From: Sodalis sp. dw_96
GTDB taxonomy: Bacteria > Pseudomonadota > Gammaproteobacteria > Enterobacterales > Enterobacteriaceae
Direction of reading: 5' to 3'
DNA length: 64,000 nucleotides
Assembly (NCBI RefSeq): GCF_018449575.1
Contig: NZ_JAAVUT010000024.1
Location: forward strand, 1-64,000
Position numbers and translations under genes: made by a program
Notes under the pieces: generated by a model
What the model was told of the DNA's origin: nothing
The model's input: the letters and a program-made list of their open reading frames with translations, nothing else
Databases searched by the model: none
Part shown: positions 33,300 through 41,810 of the stretch, one piece after another
Layout: the number at the start of each line of letters is the position of its first letter
Numbering within the stretch: position 1 is the first letter of the stretch

Positions 33300-34085
33300 A
33301 TGAAAGCGTCTAATCTGAATCTTCCTAAGCCCTCTCTTCCACCCCTTAATATCAATTCACCCGAAAACGCCGTGGTCGCGGCGGAAGGTAAATTTACCTC
33401 CAGACTAAGGCGGATCGGACAGACGCTGGCGACATTGGCTTATCGTATTTTACCTACGGCCCGGGATCTTTTGCCTGGTATTAAAAATTCGATATTGGCG
33501 ATGATGTTGAATTCCTTAAAGGCTATCGACAATTATTTTTCGGATGCTTTTAATAAAACATTAAGCCGGTCTTCGTTTTCGCCGCCGGCCAAACCCTGCC
33601 AGTTTACTCTTGATGAAACAGCCAGGGATACTGCCGAGAAAATTATTGATGAGTTCGCTATTCCATTGGAATCGGAGTGGGAAAGAAAAAACGGCATGAC
33701 AGGCAGCCTCGAAAAACTCATTTATCGTATCGGTATTGCCCTGACCCGGGTGGCTGCCGACTCCGGCGACGAAGGTGATCAAAGCCGTGCTAAACAGGAG
33801 GCCAGATATCTCAAGGACGAAAAAATCCCCGGTCTGGCCATGTTGATTTATCTTTACGAAAACCGGGTGGGCGAAGGTATTTATGAAAGCCTGTTACTTT
33901 CCCAGGCGGGAAATTTCGGTGAACGCTATGAAAGGGATAATCAGCATCCTCGGCATCCGCAAGCCGTTCACGCACTCGAGGTGTGGTGGTCAATGATTAT
34001 CGCCATGCGTTCCGGCAACTGGCCATTGCCGATCGAAGGCCAACTGTTCGGGCCGGATGCCGGTACGGCGTCGCCCCCCCGGTGA
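33300..34085 (+). CDS. Hypothetical protein, possible secreted or effector-like
   Basis: 261 aa; I recognise no family. The N-terminal 40 residues are rich in Ser, Asn, Pro and Leu and lack a signal peptide (MKASNLNLPKPSLPPLNINS), a composition seen in type III secreted proteins. Residues 40-85 are amphipathic helices; residues 125-190 are acidic and helical (SEWERKNGMTGSLEKLIYRI). ATG at 33300 follows AAGGATTGTGCA. It ends 1 bp before the convergent LacI gene. Base use looks like the surroundings. Effector status is only a guess. Confidence 0.6.
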   Translation: MKASNLNLPKPSLPPLNINSPENAVVAAEGKFTSRLRRIGQTLATLAYRILPTARDLLPGIKNSILAMMLNSLKAIDNYFSDAFNKTLSRSSFSPPAKPCQFTLDETARDTAEKIIDEFAIPLESEWERKNGMTGSLEKLIYRIGIALTRVAADSGDEGDQSRAKQEARYLKDEKIPGLAMLIYLYENRVGEGIYESLLLSQAGNFGERYERDNQHPRHPQAVHALEVWWSMIIAMRSGNWPLPIEGQLFGPDAGTASPPR

Positions 34086-34086
34086 T

Positions 34087-35019
34087 TCAGCCGGCCACCA
34101 AATTGCCGCGAATCACCAGCGGGCCGCCGTCCTGTAATTTACCGGTGATCATATCCAACGCTTTTTCCGCCAGTTTCTCCAAGGGGTATTCGATGGCCGG
34201 CAAGGGTAGCAACGAACCGGGCAGGGATGTGGAACCCTCCAGGCTGATTATCGCCAGGCTATCGGGCACGGAGCGTCCAAAGGCATGCAGCACCGACAAG
34301 GCCTCACGGGCATCCGCCGGGTTCACCACCAGCAGGCCGTTAAACGGCGTGCCGCTGTTGATGAGGCTTTGCAGCGCCACGCTTGGCGAGGGATCGCGGC
34401 AGGCCACCCGCTGTCGGTTATAAGGCAGAAGATGATATTCCAGTCCGCGGCGGTAGCCTTGCAATAGCTGTTCGGCGGTTTCGCCGTCGGCATAATTGAG
34501 CAAGACCAGTTGCCGGCGGCCGTGATTGATCAAATAGTGGCAGGCGGTTTCTGCGGCGAAGGCATGGTCAAAACTGATGCTGTTCTCCCCTGGCGCGTCC
34601 AGGCAATCGATTAAGATCACATCCTTGTCCAGGGACGGCAGCGGGAAACGCGCGCCGATAATGATCATGGCGTCGCATAACCCCCGCCCCATTGAAAACA
34701 GGGCGTCCTCGACCCCCATGGCATCATCGGCGAACCGCAACAGCAGGTGTTTGTTATGGCGGCTGAACTGTTTTTCCAGCGCCGGCAGGTAATTCACCGC
34801 AAGCTGCATGGATTCCATTGCGCAGATCACCCCCACACAGCCGGTGGACTGGCCGCTTAATGACTGAGCGACCTGATTGGGCTGGTAATTCAGCGCACCG
34901 GCGGCTTTCAGCACCGCCTGTCGGCTTTCGTCCCTGACGCCGCGGCTGCCGCTGAGCACACGGGATACGGTGGCTTTAGAGACCCGGGCCAAACGGGAGA
35001 CATCATTTATGGTCGCCAT
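34087..35019 (-). CDS. LacI-family repressor of the beta-glucoside operon
   Basis: 310 aa. N-terminal helix-turn-helix ATINDVSRLARVSKATVSRV and hinge NQVAQSLSGQST; then a periplasmic-binding-protein-like sugar domain. Close in type to AscG/GalR regulators. Last gene of the operon, overlapping the IIA gene by 17 bp. The 18-bp palindrome at 38439-38456 upstream of the operon is its probable operator. Ligand probably the phosphorylated or free beta-glucoside (inferred). Confidence 0.85.
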   Translation of the reverse strand: MATINDVSRLARVSKATVSRVLSGSRGVRDESRQAVLKAAGALNYQPNQVAQSLSGQSTGCVGVICAMESMQLAVNYLPALEKQFSRHNKHLLLRFADDAMGVEDALFSMGRGLCDAMIIIGARFPLPSLDKDVILIDCLDAPGENSISFDHAFAAETACHYLINHGRRQLVLLNYADGETAEQLLQGYRRGLEYHLLPYNRQRVACRDPSPSVALQSLINSGTPFNGLLVVNPADAREALSVLHAFGRSVPDSLAIISLEGSTSLPGSLLPLPAIEYPLEKLAEKALDMITGKLQDGGPLVIRGNLVAG

Positions 35020-35329
35020 AATCCTGCTGTTGCCGTTGATAAAGTATCACCATCTCATTAATCATTTCGCGCGCCAACAGCGCGGTCATCAGATGATCCT
35101 GTGCGTGAACCATAATCAGTGTGACCGGCATTTTACCGGACCCCTCGTCCTGTTCTATCAATTGCGTTTGGACGCGGTGGGCGGCCCTGAAAAAATTGTC
35201 AGCCTCCGCCAATAACATTCCAGCCCGATCAATATCACCCTCCCGTGCGTAGCGCAACGCCGACATACACAAGCTGCGAGCCTCGCCGGCGTTAACGATA
35301 ATGGTCATCACCGCATTTTCACTGTCCAT
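35003..35329 (-). CDS. PTS lactose/cellobiose-type IIA component
   Basis: 108 aa, three-helix IIA of the Lac family. Motif LIMVHAQDHLMTA contains His75, the expected phospho-acceptor, and His79. Start ATG at 35329 (MDSENAVMTI) has AGAGG six bases upstream and overlaps the end of the glucosidase gene by 11 bp. A longer frame upstream is only read-through of the glucosidase in another register. Passes phosphate from HPr to IIB. Confidence 0.92.
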   Translation of the reverse strand: MDSENAVMTIIVNAGEARSLCMSALRYAREGDIDRAGMLLAEADNFFRAAHRVQTQLIEQDEGSGKMPVTLIMVHAQDHLMTALLAREMINEMVILYQRQQQDYGDHK

Positions 35330-36722
35330 CGTTAACCTCTTTATGGAATCCATGCCGGCGCGCCACCTCGGCAAACCAGCTGCCGCTTTTTTTGACAGTG
35401 CGGCGCTGGGTGGCGAGATCCAGCTGCACCAACCCGTAACGGTTCTTGTAAGCGTTGCTCCACGACCAGTTATCGATAAACGTCCATATATGATAACCCA
35501 GGCACCGGCTGCCTTCCTGCAGGGCGCGATGAACCCAGATAAGATGCTCGCGTACAAAGTCGATGCGATAATCGTCCTCAATCCGGCCGTCATGCAGGAA
35601 ACGCAGTTCGTCTTCCACACCCATGCCGTTTTCCGAAATATAACAGCGGGGATTGTTATAATTCACCCGCAGATCGGTGAGGATATCGTAGATGCCGCGC
35701 TCATAGATTTCCCAGCCGCGCCAGGGATTCATTTTGCGGCCGGGCATTTGATAGGCTTCAAAAAACCATTCAGGCATAAACGGACTGTCGGGATTGACCT
35801 GATTCGATCGGCACTGCACCCGGCGCGGCTGGTAATAATTGATGCCGAGCAAATCCACGACGCCCGCCGCCAGTACCTCACTATCGCCGGGCCGGCTTTC
35901 GGGACGCTGGCCGTATTGCTCCAGCAAATCCACTAATGCCTGGGGATACCGGCCGCGCAGGGCCGGATCGAGAAAGCTGCGGTTAAACAGCAGATCGGCG
36001 TTTTTCGCCGCCTGAAGATCCGCCGGATGCTGTGAACGGGGATAAGACGGCGTCAGGTTGAGGATAATACCGATTTCACCGTCCCGGCCCATTTCCCGGT
36101 AACGCCTTACCGCCCCGGCGTGGGCCAGCATGGTGTGGTAAGCCACGGTGGCGGCGCGTTCGAAATCCACTACGTTGGGGTAGTGGAAATCATACAGATA
36201 GCCCCCTTCCACCGGCACGATGGGTTCGTTAAAGGTAAACCAATATTTAACCCGATCACCGAATAACCCGAAACACAGGGCGGCATATTCAGTATAGGCC
36301 TCCACCACCAGCCGGTTTTCCCACCCCCCCAGATCTTGTAGCACCTGCGGCATGTCGAAATGGAATAAATTGATAAACGGGGTGATGCCCTGTGCCAGCA
36401 ATTCATCTATGACCTGATTATAGAAAGCCACCGCCTGCTGGTTGATTTTGCCGCGACCGACGGGAAGCAGGCGCGCCCAGGATAGCGAGGTGCGAAAACT
36501 GTTATGGCCGGTCTGTTTCAATAGCGCTATGTCTTCCCGCCAATGCTGATAGAAGGTAGAGGTATCCCGCGGCCCCACCTGTTGAAAAAAGCGTTCCGGT
36601 TGTAAAGCGAACCAGTGATCCCATATCGTGGCGCTTTTACCTCCTCCCAGTGAATTTCCTTCGGTTTGCGGCGCCGAGCTGGCGCTACCCCACCAAAAAT
36701 CGTGCGGAAAGGCGTAGTGCAT
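35319..36722 (-). CDS. 6-phospho-beta-glucosidase, GH1 family
   Basis: 467 aa glycoside hydrolase family 1 enzyme. Acid/base Glu in WFTFNEP near residue 168 and nucleophile Glu in CYISENGMG near 365. N-terminal FPHDFWWGSASSAPQTEG is the GH1 start signature. Cleaves the phosphorylated beta-glucoside delivered by the adjacent PTS into glucose-6-phosphate and glucose or aglycone. Located between IIC and IIA. Exact substrate (cellobiose, arbutin, salicin) is not evident. Confidence 0.92.
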   Translation of the reverse strand: MHYAFPHDFWWGSASSAPQTEGNSLGGGKSATIWDHWFALQPERFFQQVGPRDTSTFYQHWREDIALLKQTGHNSFRTSLSWARLLPVGRGKINQQAVAFYNQVIDELLAQGITPFINLFHFDMPQVLQDLGGWENRLVVEAYTEYAALCFGLFGDRVKYWFTFNEPIVPVEGGYLYDFHYPNVVDFERAATVAYHTMLAHAGAVRRYREMGRDGEIGIILNLTPSYPRSQHPADLQAAKNADLLFNRSFLDPALRGRYPQALVDLLEQYGQRPESRPGDSEVLAAGVVDLLGINYYQPRRVQCRSNQVNPDSPFMPEWFFEAYQMPGRKMNPWRGWEIYERGIYDILTDLRVNYNNPRCYISENGMGVEDELRFLHDGRIEDDYRIDFVREHLIWVHRALQEGSRCLGYHIWTFIDNWSWSNAYKNRYGLVQLDLATQRRTVKKSGSWFAEVARRHGFHKEVNDGQ

Positions 36723-36744
36723 GTGATTTTCTCCTTTGGCTTGC

Positions 36745-38064
36745 TCAGGAATTCAACGCCACCCGGGCGTCCCGTTGCAGCTCATCCTGCTGTTTTTTGA
36801 GCAGTGAACGTTCATAGGCTTTGAGGAAGGGGTAATACATGGCCGCCGACATCAGCATGCAGAACAGGCACATCACCACCGGGCTTAAGGTCCAGTTGGC
36901 GGCCCAGGACGCGCCGATGGGGGCCGGGGTGGTCCAGGGGGTCAATTGCACCACCTGCGATACCCAGCCCAGTTTCGTGGCGGTCCAGGCGAAGGTGGCG
37001 TTAATCATCGGTATCAGGGTAAAAGGTAAAAACATTACCGGATTCATGATGACCGGCGTACCGAACAGAATGGGTTCGTTGATATTAAAGAAGCTGGGCA
37101 CGATACCCATCCGGCCGATGGTGCGCAGGTGTACCGACTGGCTGACCAGCAGCAGAAACGCCAGCGGCAAGGTAGAGCCCACTCCTCCTATCAGCAGGTA
37201 ATGATCCCAGAAACCCTGCAGATAAATGTGCGGCAGCGGCTCGCCGGCGGCAAGAGCGCTTTGGTTCTGCGCCAGATTAGCGAGCCAGAACGGATTCATG
37301 ATGCCGGTGACAATCAGCGCGCCGTGAATACCGGCAAACCACAGAATTTGGCATACCAGCACCGACAACAGCATGGCCGGTAACGAGTCCGAGGCGGAAA
37401 CCAGCGGCGCCAGCAGTTGCATGATGGCCTGGGGAATAATCATGCCGGTAAAGTGTTCCACCAGCAGGTTCAGGGGATGCAGCGTGGCGACGATGGCCAC
37501 CACCGGAATCAGTATTTCGAACGAACGGGCCACGCCGGTGGGAACCTCTTTCGGCAGGCGGATGGTGACGTTGCGTCGTTTCAGGAAAGCATAAGTCTCA
37601 CAGGCGTAAATGGCGGTAATAATGGCGGTGAAAATTCCCTGGCCGGAAAAATAAGCGACGGATATTTGTTTGTCGTGATAAGGCGCCGCCACCAGTAGAA
37701 AAGCCATGAACGACAGCAGCCCGGTCATGATGGGATCAAGCTTATAATGTTTGCCCAGGCTGGCGCCGATGCCCACGGAAATGAAAAAGGTCATGACGCC
37801 CATGCTGAGATTAAACGGCAGCATCAGTTGATCGCGGTAGCGCACCGAAAAGTCCAGCCAGGCGCGGGCGAATGCCCAATGGGTATCCGGGGCGAAGGGC
37901 GGAAAGATAAACACGATCATAAACGAACCGATGATCATGAACGGCAGGGCGGCGATAAACCCATCACGGATGGCGATAATATATTTTTGCTGGCCGACGC
38001 GCCCGGCCAGGGGAGTGATATGGCGTTCGATGACGCTGACCATCGCGTCGTAAAGAGCACTCAT
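36745..38064 (-). CDS. PTS lactose/cellobiose-type IIC permease
   Basis: 439 aa with about ten hydrophobic segments; typical N-terminus YDAMVSVIERHITPLAGRVG. Motifs of the Lac-family IIC: GFIAALPFMIIGSFMI and NINEPILFGTPVIMNP (conserved NEP). Transports and phosphorylates the beta-glucoside with IIB and IIA. ATG at 38064, 12 bp after IIB. Confidence 0.93.
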   Translation of the reverse strand: MSALYDAMVSVIERHITPLAGRVGQQKYIIAIRDGFIAALPFMIIGSFMIVFIFPPFAPDTHWAFARAWLDFSVRYRDQLMLPFNLSMGVMTFFISVGIGASLGKHYKLDPIMTGLLSFMAFLLVAAPYHDKQISVAYFSGQGIFTAIITAIYACETYAFLKRRNVTIRLPKEVPTGVARSFEILIPVVAIVATLHPLNLLVEHFTGMIIPQAIMQLLAPLVSASDSLPAMLLSVLVCQILWFAGIHGALIVTGIMNPFWLANLAQNQSALAAGEPLPHIYLQGFWDHYLLIGGVGSTLPLAFLLLVSQSVHLRTIGRMGIVPSFFNINEPILFGTPVIMNPVMFLPFTLIPMINATFAWTATKLGWVSQVVQLTPWTTPAPIGASWAANWTLSPVVMCLFCMLMSAAMYYPFLKAYERSLLKKQQDELQRDARVALNS

Positions 38065-38076
38065 GGCGTCGTCCTG

Positions 38077-38388
38077 TTAGTGGTTATCAATGAGGGAAAG
38101 GGCAAAGTCCAGCACTTTGTCACCGCGTTGCATGCCGTAATCCATCATATCGATTGCCGCCACCGGAATGCCCTGGGCGCCGGCCTTGGCGGACAATGTC
38201 TCTAGCATATATTTCACCTGGGGCCCAAGCAGTACCACCTGATAATGGGGGAACTCTTCGTCAAACTCACTGACGCCATAGGCGGCAATATCGATTTCCA
38301 GGCCGCGCTGTTCTGCTTCAGCCTGCATTTTTCTCACCAACATACTGGTGGACATTCCCGCGGAACAGCACAACATGATGCTTTTCAT
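38077..38388 (-). CDS. PTS lactose/cellobiose-type IIB component
   Basis: 103 aa. Phosphocysteine loop CSAGMSTSMLVRKM with active Cys8, like ChbB. VVLLGPQVKYML is the second family motif. First gene of the operon IIB-IIC-glucosidase-IIA-LacI, reading leftward. Confidence 0.94.
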   Translation of the reverse strand: MKSIMLCCSAGMSTSMLVRKMQAEAEQRGLEIDIAAYGVSEFDEEFPHYQVVLLGPQVKYMLETLSAKAGAQGIPVAAIDMMDYGMQRGDKVLDFALSLIDNH

Positions 38389-38438
38389 TGCTCACCTTGC
38401 CAGGTAAAGAGGAATTTCTCCCGGCCATTGGATACAAA

Positions 38439-38456
38439 ACGGAAACCGGTTTCCGT
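38439..38456. promoter_or_regulatory. LacI-family operator of the beta-glucoside PTS operon
   Basis: Perfect 18-bp palindrome ACGGAAACCGGTTTCCGT centred on CG, 51 bp upstream of the IIB start. The core GAAACCGGTTTC equals the AscG/GalR-like operator type. Likely bound by the repressor encoded at 34087-35019. Confidence 0.75.
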
Positions 38457-38684
38457 GAGTTATGACGCGTTTTATGAAGGCTTTCTTGGAAAGTCAGTAG
38501 CAGGGAAAGTATTTGTGAATGGCATCACTAGAACAATGACAATCAGGGTCGGCGAGGGCGTTTTATATCCTTAATCGGGGATTTTATCGCCATAAGCAGT
38601 GGATTTTCCACCGATTAAACGACATCTTGGTGGTGTTTAATGGTCTGGGTTTGTCGATAATGGCGCTGTAAGGAGATTTTTAAC

Positions 38685-39311
38685 GTGTGGAGTTTGCCGA
38701 TGAGTCAGTTCTGTCAGGACAGGTACCGGTATTTCATCCCCAGGCTGTGGCTGGGCGTTGCCGTGCTGTTTTTGTCCGCCTGCGGTACTAACATGGCCAC
38801 CAAGCAGAGCGGCTTTCTCAGCGACTACCACCGCCTGTCGCCGGCATCCGGGGACGGCGGCAGGTGGCTTAAGACGCCGGTCACGCTGGATCCGGCCCAC
38901 ACTGTTGTCACCCAGGTGGAATGGCGCGCTAAGAACGATGGTTTATCGCCTGAGGAACGCACCGCCTTATTAAGCGCGCTACGGACCGATTTACAGCGTC
39001 AGCTTGACCGTTTACCTCCCTCATCCGACGGTCGGCCCGCAGAGGTGCGTGCCGCCATAACCGATGTTTCCACCGTCTCTCCGTCCTTGAATGTGCTGAG
39101 TACCGCCATGTTCGCCGCACCCCTGGAACGGGGCGGGGCCGCCATTGAGATAGAGGCGCTGGAAGCCGGCAATCATCGGCAACTGGCCGCGTTGAGTCTG
39201 GGATATTACGCACCGATGAGCGATTTGAAAGCGCGCTTCAGCAAATTGGCGTCGGCGCAGATTGCTTTGGACAAGGCCGCCGGCGATTTCGGCCCGCTGT
39301 TGCACCCCTGA
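38685..39311 (+). CDS. DUF3313-like outer-membrane lipoprotein
   Basis: 208 aa. Signal sequence with lipobox FLSACGT; lipidated Cys at about residue 33. The mature start QSGFLSDYHRLSP is typical of DUF3313 proteins, whose function is unknown. GTG at 38685 follows AAGGAG; ATG 38700 is possible. The last codons (DFGPLLHP) and the stop lie in a 58-bp segment that is tandemly duplicated. Confidence 0.75.
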   Translation: MWSLPMSQFCQDRYRYFIPRLWLGVAVLFLSACGTNMATKQSGFLSDYHRLSPASGDGGRWLKTPVTLDPAHTVVTQVEWRAKNDGLSPEERTALLSALRTDLQRQLDRLPPSSDGRPAEVRAAITDVSTVSPSLNVLSTAMFAAPLERGGAAIEIEALEAGNHRQLAALSLGYYAPMSDLKARFSKLASAQIALDKAAGDFGPLLHP

Positions 39312-39392
39312 GGATGCAACACGGTGATTAGAATCCGCCGGCGATTTCGGCCCGCCGTTACATCCCTGAGAATGCAAGACGGGGATTGGAGT
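39277..39392 (+). repeat. 58-bp tandem duplication across the lipoprotein stop codon
   Basis: Two imperfect copies, 39277-39334 and 39335-39392, both starting CCGCCGGCGATTTCGGCCCG. Copy 1 ends the coding sequence and its 3' flank. Copy 2 repeats the pattern with about eight changes, including GTTGCACCCC to GTTACATCCC. Confidence 0.85.
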
Positions 39393-39429
39393 TTGCTGGT
39401 GTTTGATAGGACCTGAAGGCGGCCCGCAC

Positions 39430-39648
39430 TTATTGGCTGTGATGGTGCTGCAATAAACCGACTTTAGGGATGAATGTTAACGCATATAAGGCGCAAATCC
39501 CTACCAAGGTATAAACCACACGCGCCAATGTGGCCTCTTGTCCGCCGAAAATAGCGCCCACCAGGTCATATCTGAACAATCCCACCAGTAACCAGTTCAG
39601 CCCGCCAATAATCAACAATACCAGTGCAACCATGCTTAAAGCTTTCAT
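39430..39648 (-). CDS. DUF378 small membrane protein
   Basis: 72 aa with two hydrophobic helices. Motif IGGLNWLLVGLFRYDLVGAIFG is diagnostic for DUF378 (YuzA-like) proteins. ATG at 39648 with GGGAGG upstream; a longer start at 39663 would include the ribosome site. Function unknown. Monocistronic. Confidence 0.85.
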   Translation of the reverse strand: MKALSMVALVLLIIGGLNWLLVGLFRYDLVGAIFGGQEATLARVVYTLVGICALYALTFIPKVGLLQHHHSQ

Positions 39649-40364
39649 AAAACCTCCCGCCATAAAATAAAAATCATATCCGATAAATACCGCCGGATAC
39701 CTTTATTACTGCTTTGTAAAAGAATAAAAAAGTAAATGATAAATTCAGTATACATTCGATAATTGTTTACGACTTGATTAACAGGACAGATCACTTTTCT
39801 TGATTCGCATCGAATGGCAAGAGGTGAATGGACAGAATATTTATACTTTTCTTCATGTCGTTTAACCTTTTTTTACTTGGCCTGCTTAGCATATAGGCGT
39901 TCCGCGAGAGCGAGAAAAGAGAGTAGCATTGAGACCGGCCGGCTCAGGGGCATTCGGATCGACACACCAGCTAGCCCGCTTAAGGCCATTTGGGCCGAGG
40001 CGATGATAAGTTCCCCCGTTTGCGAGAGTCCCGCGGTTGCCGGTTGAGGCGGCAGGGCTACCTGGTGAAAGTTAAATCTGTCATTTTTGGTAGATCTGTA
40101 ATAAAAACTAACAAATTTAAATTTTTTTAATTCTTAAGGTAATCAAAAGGAATGGCGTATATCCTATTGTTATTAATGATTTTTATGAGGATTGGGCTGC
40201 CCTTCCCAAAATCGTTTAAATGTAACAAGATAAGCGAAACATAAACGGCACCACAACATGATGTTGGATTCAGCCACTGCCGTTTTATTTGCTCGATATA
40301 ATAACTTTCACTAGACATAATTAGCCATATTGCCAAGTTGATTCTTGGTCGGAGATGTAATGTT
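39649..40364. other. 716-bp intergenic region without a supported gene
   Basis: AT-rich ends with a GC-richer middle (about 39930-40050). A 77-codon frame at 39814-40047 has no ribosome site or protein-like pattern. Promoters for DUF378 and the aminotransferase should lie here; none was clear. Confidence 0.5.
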
Positions 40365-41744
40365 ATGACGCTTTCTGAAGCACAGATGTTGGAAGATGAG
40401 GCAAAGTATTGTTCACATGGAGACACTGTCCATTATGTGAATCCTCCGAAGATTTTCCAAAGATGTCAAGGCAGCTATATATTTGATGGAAAAGACATTC
40501 CTTACCTTGACCTGCAAATGTGGTACTCCGCTGTCAACTTTGGTTATGCCAACCCGCGGTTGGACAACGCATTAAAAAAACAGATTGATGTGCTACCGCA
40601 AATCGCCAGCCAATATCTGCATCCGACCAAAATTGAACTCAGTAAAATCATCGCTCAGGACATGGAAAAGAAATTCGGCCTGCCCGGGCGTGTTCATTAC
40701 AACGTCGGTGGTTCGCAGTCTATCGATGATTCACTGAAACTGGTGCGTAACTTCTGCAACGGCAAGAGCCGCATGTTCGCTTTTGAAGGCGGCTATCACG
40801 GACGGACGCTGGGTGCTTCCGCCATTACGTCCAGTTACCGTTATCGCCGCCGGTTCGGCCACTTCGGCGAAAGAGCGCAATTTATCCCCTTCCCTTATCC
40901 CTTCCGCCGTCAAAAGGGCATGAGCCCGGAAGAGTATGCGGAAAAACTGATTGCTGACTTTGCCCGTCTGTTTGAAAATGAGTACCACGGCGTGTGGGAC
41001 CCCAAAGTCCAGCAAGCCGAGTTTGCCGCATTCTATATCGAACCCATCCAGGGCACCGGCGGCTATATTATTCCGCCGCGCAACTTCTACAAAGGGTTGA
41101 AAAAAGTGCTGGATGATCACGGCATTCTGCTGGTGGTGGATGAAATCCAGATGGGTTTCTACCGCACCGGTAAATTGTGGTCCATCGAACACTTCGGTAT
41201 TACCCCTGACGTGCTGGTATTCGGTAAAGCGCTGACCAATGGTTTGAATCCGCTGGCAGGTATCTGGGCCCGTGAAGAAATGATCAATCCGGTCACCTTC
41301 CCGGTGGGTTCGACCCATTCCACCTTTGCCTCGAACCCGCTGGGCACTGCCGTCGGCCTTGAAGTCATGCATATGCTGGCGGAAAAAGACTACGAAACCC
41401 AAGTCATGAACAGCGGCGCCTATTTCCTCGAAGGGCTGAAAGCGCTGCAACTCCGTCATCCGGAAATCGGCGATGTGGACGGGCTCGGCCTGGCTCTGCA
41501 TGCTGAACTTTGCCAAGCCGACGGTTTCACGCCGAATAAAGCACTGCTGGATAAAATGGTGGATATCGGCTTGTCCGGCACCCTGGATTATAAAGGCCAG
41601 AAAATGGGTCTGGTGCTGGATGTGGGCGGCTATTACAAAAACGTCATTACCTTTGCGCCGTCGCTGGAAATCAGCCGCAGTGAAATCGATCAGGCCATGG
41701 AACTGCTGGATCAACTAATTAGTCGTGCAAAACGGGAAATGTAA
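40365..41744 (+). CDS. Class III PLP-dependent aminotransferase
   Basis: 459 aa, fold type I, ornithine/4-aminobutyrate aminotransferase family. GGSQSIDDSLKLVRNF is the phosphate-binding start, AFEGGYHGRTLGAS near 140, LLVVDEIQMGFYRTGK near 265 with the PLP Asp. PLP Lys in VFGKALTNGLNPLAG near 294. ATG 40365 (MTLSEAQMLED) has GGAG 10 bp upstream. It has its own terminator, then a GNAT/FemAB-like and an arginase-like gene on the same strand. Substrate unknown; probably makes or uses an omega-amino or keto acid of the neighbouring cluster. Confidence 0.88.
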   Translation: MTLSEAQMLEDEAKYCSHGDTVHYVNPPKIFQRCQGSYIFDGKDIPYLDLQMWYSAVNFGYANPRLDNALKKQIDVLPQIASQYLHPTKIELSKIIAQDMEKKFGLPGRVHYNVGGSQSIDDSLKLVRNFCNGKSRMFAFEGGYHGRTLGASAITSSYRYRRRFGHFGERAQFIPFPYPFRRQKGMSPEEYAEKLIADFARLFENEYHGVWDPKVQQAEFAAFYIEPIQGTGGYIIPPRNFYKGLKKVLDDHGILLVVDEIQMGFYRTGKLWSIEHFGITPDVLVFGKALTNGLNPLAGIWAREEMINPVTFPVGSTHSTFASNPLGTAVGLEVMHMLAEKDYETQVMNSGAYFLEGLKALQLRHPEIGDVDGLGLALHAELCQADGFTPNKALLDKMVDIGLSGTLDYKGQKMGLVLDVGGYYKNVITFAPSLEISRSEIDQAMELLDQLISRAKREM

Positions 41745-41756
41745 GTGTATTCTCGT

Positions 41757-41786
41757 AAAAAGCGCACATTGGTGCGCTTTTTTTTT
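41757..41786 (+). terminator. Rho-independent terminator after the class III aminotransferase
   Basis: AAAAAGCGCAC-ATTG-GTGCGC followed by nine T, 13 bp after the stop. Strong canonical terminator; the next gene 24 bp on would need read-through or its own promoter. Confidence 0.9.
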
Positions 41787-41810
41787 GAATTTTGATTTCG
41801 GACACGACTT

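Noticed and set aside
39814-40047. 77-codon frame in the intergenic region
   Set aside because: No ribosome site, no protein-like pattern and a basic, low-complexity composition.
40731-41714. 327-codon minus-strand frame across the class III aminotransferase
   Set aside because: Shadow of the real gene; no start site and unnatural composition.
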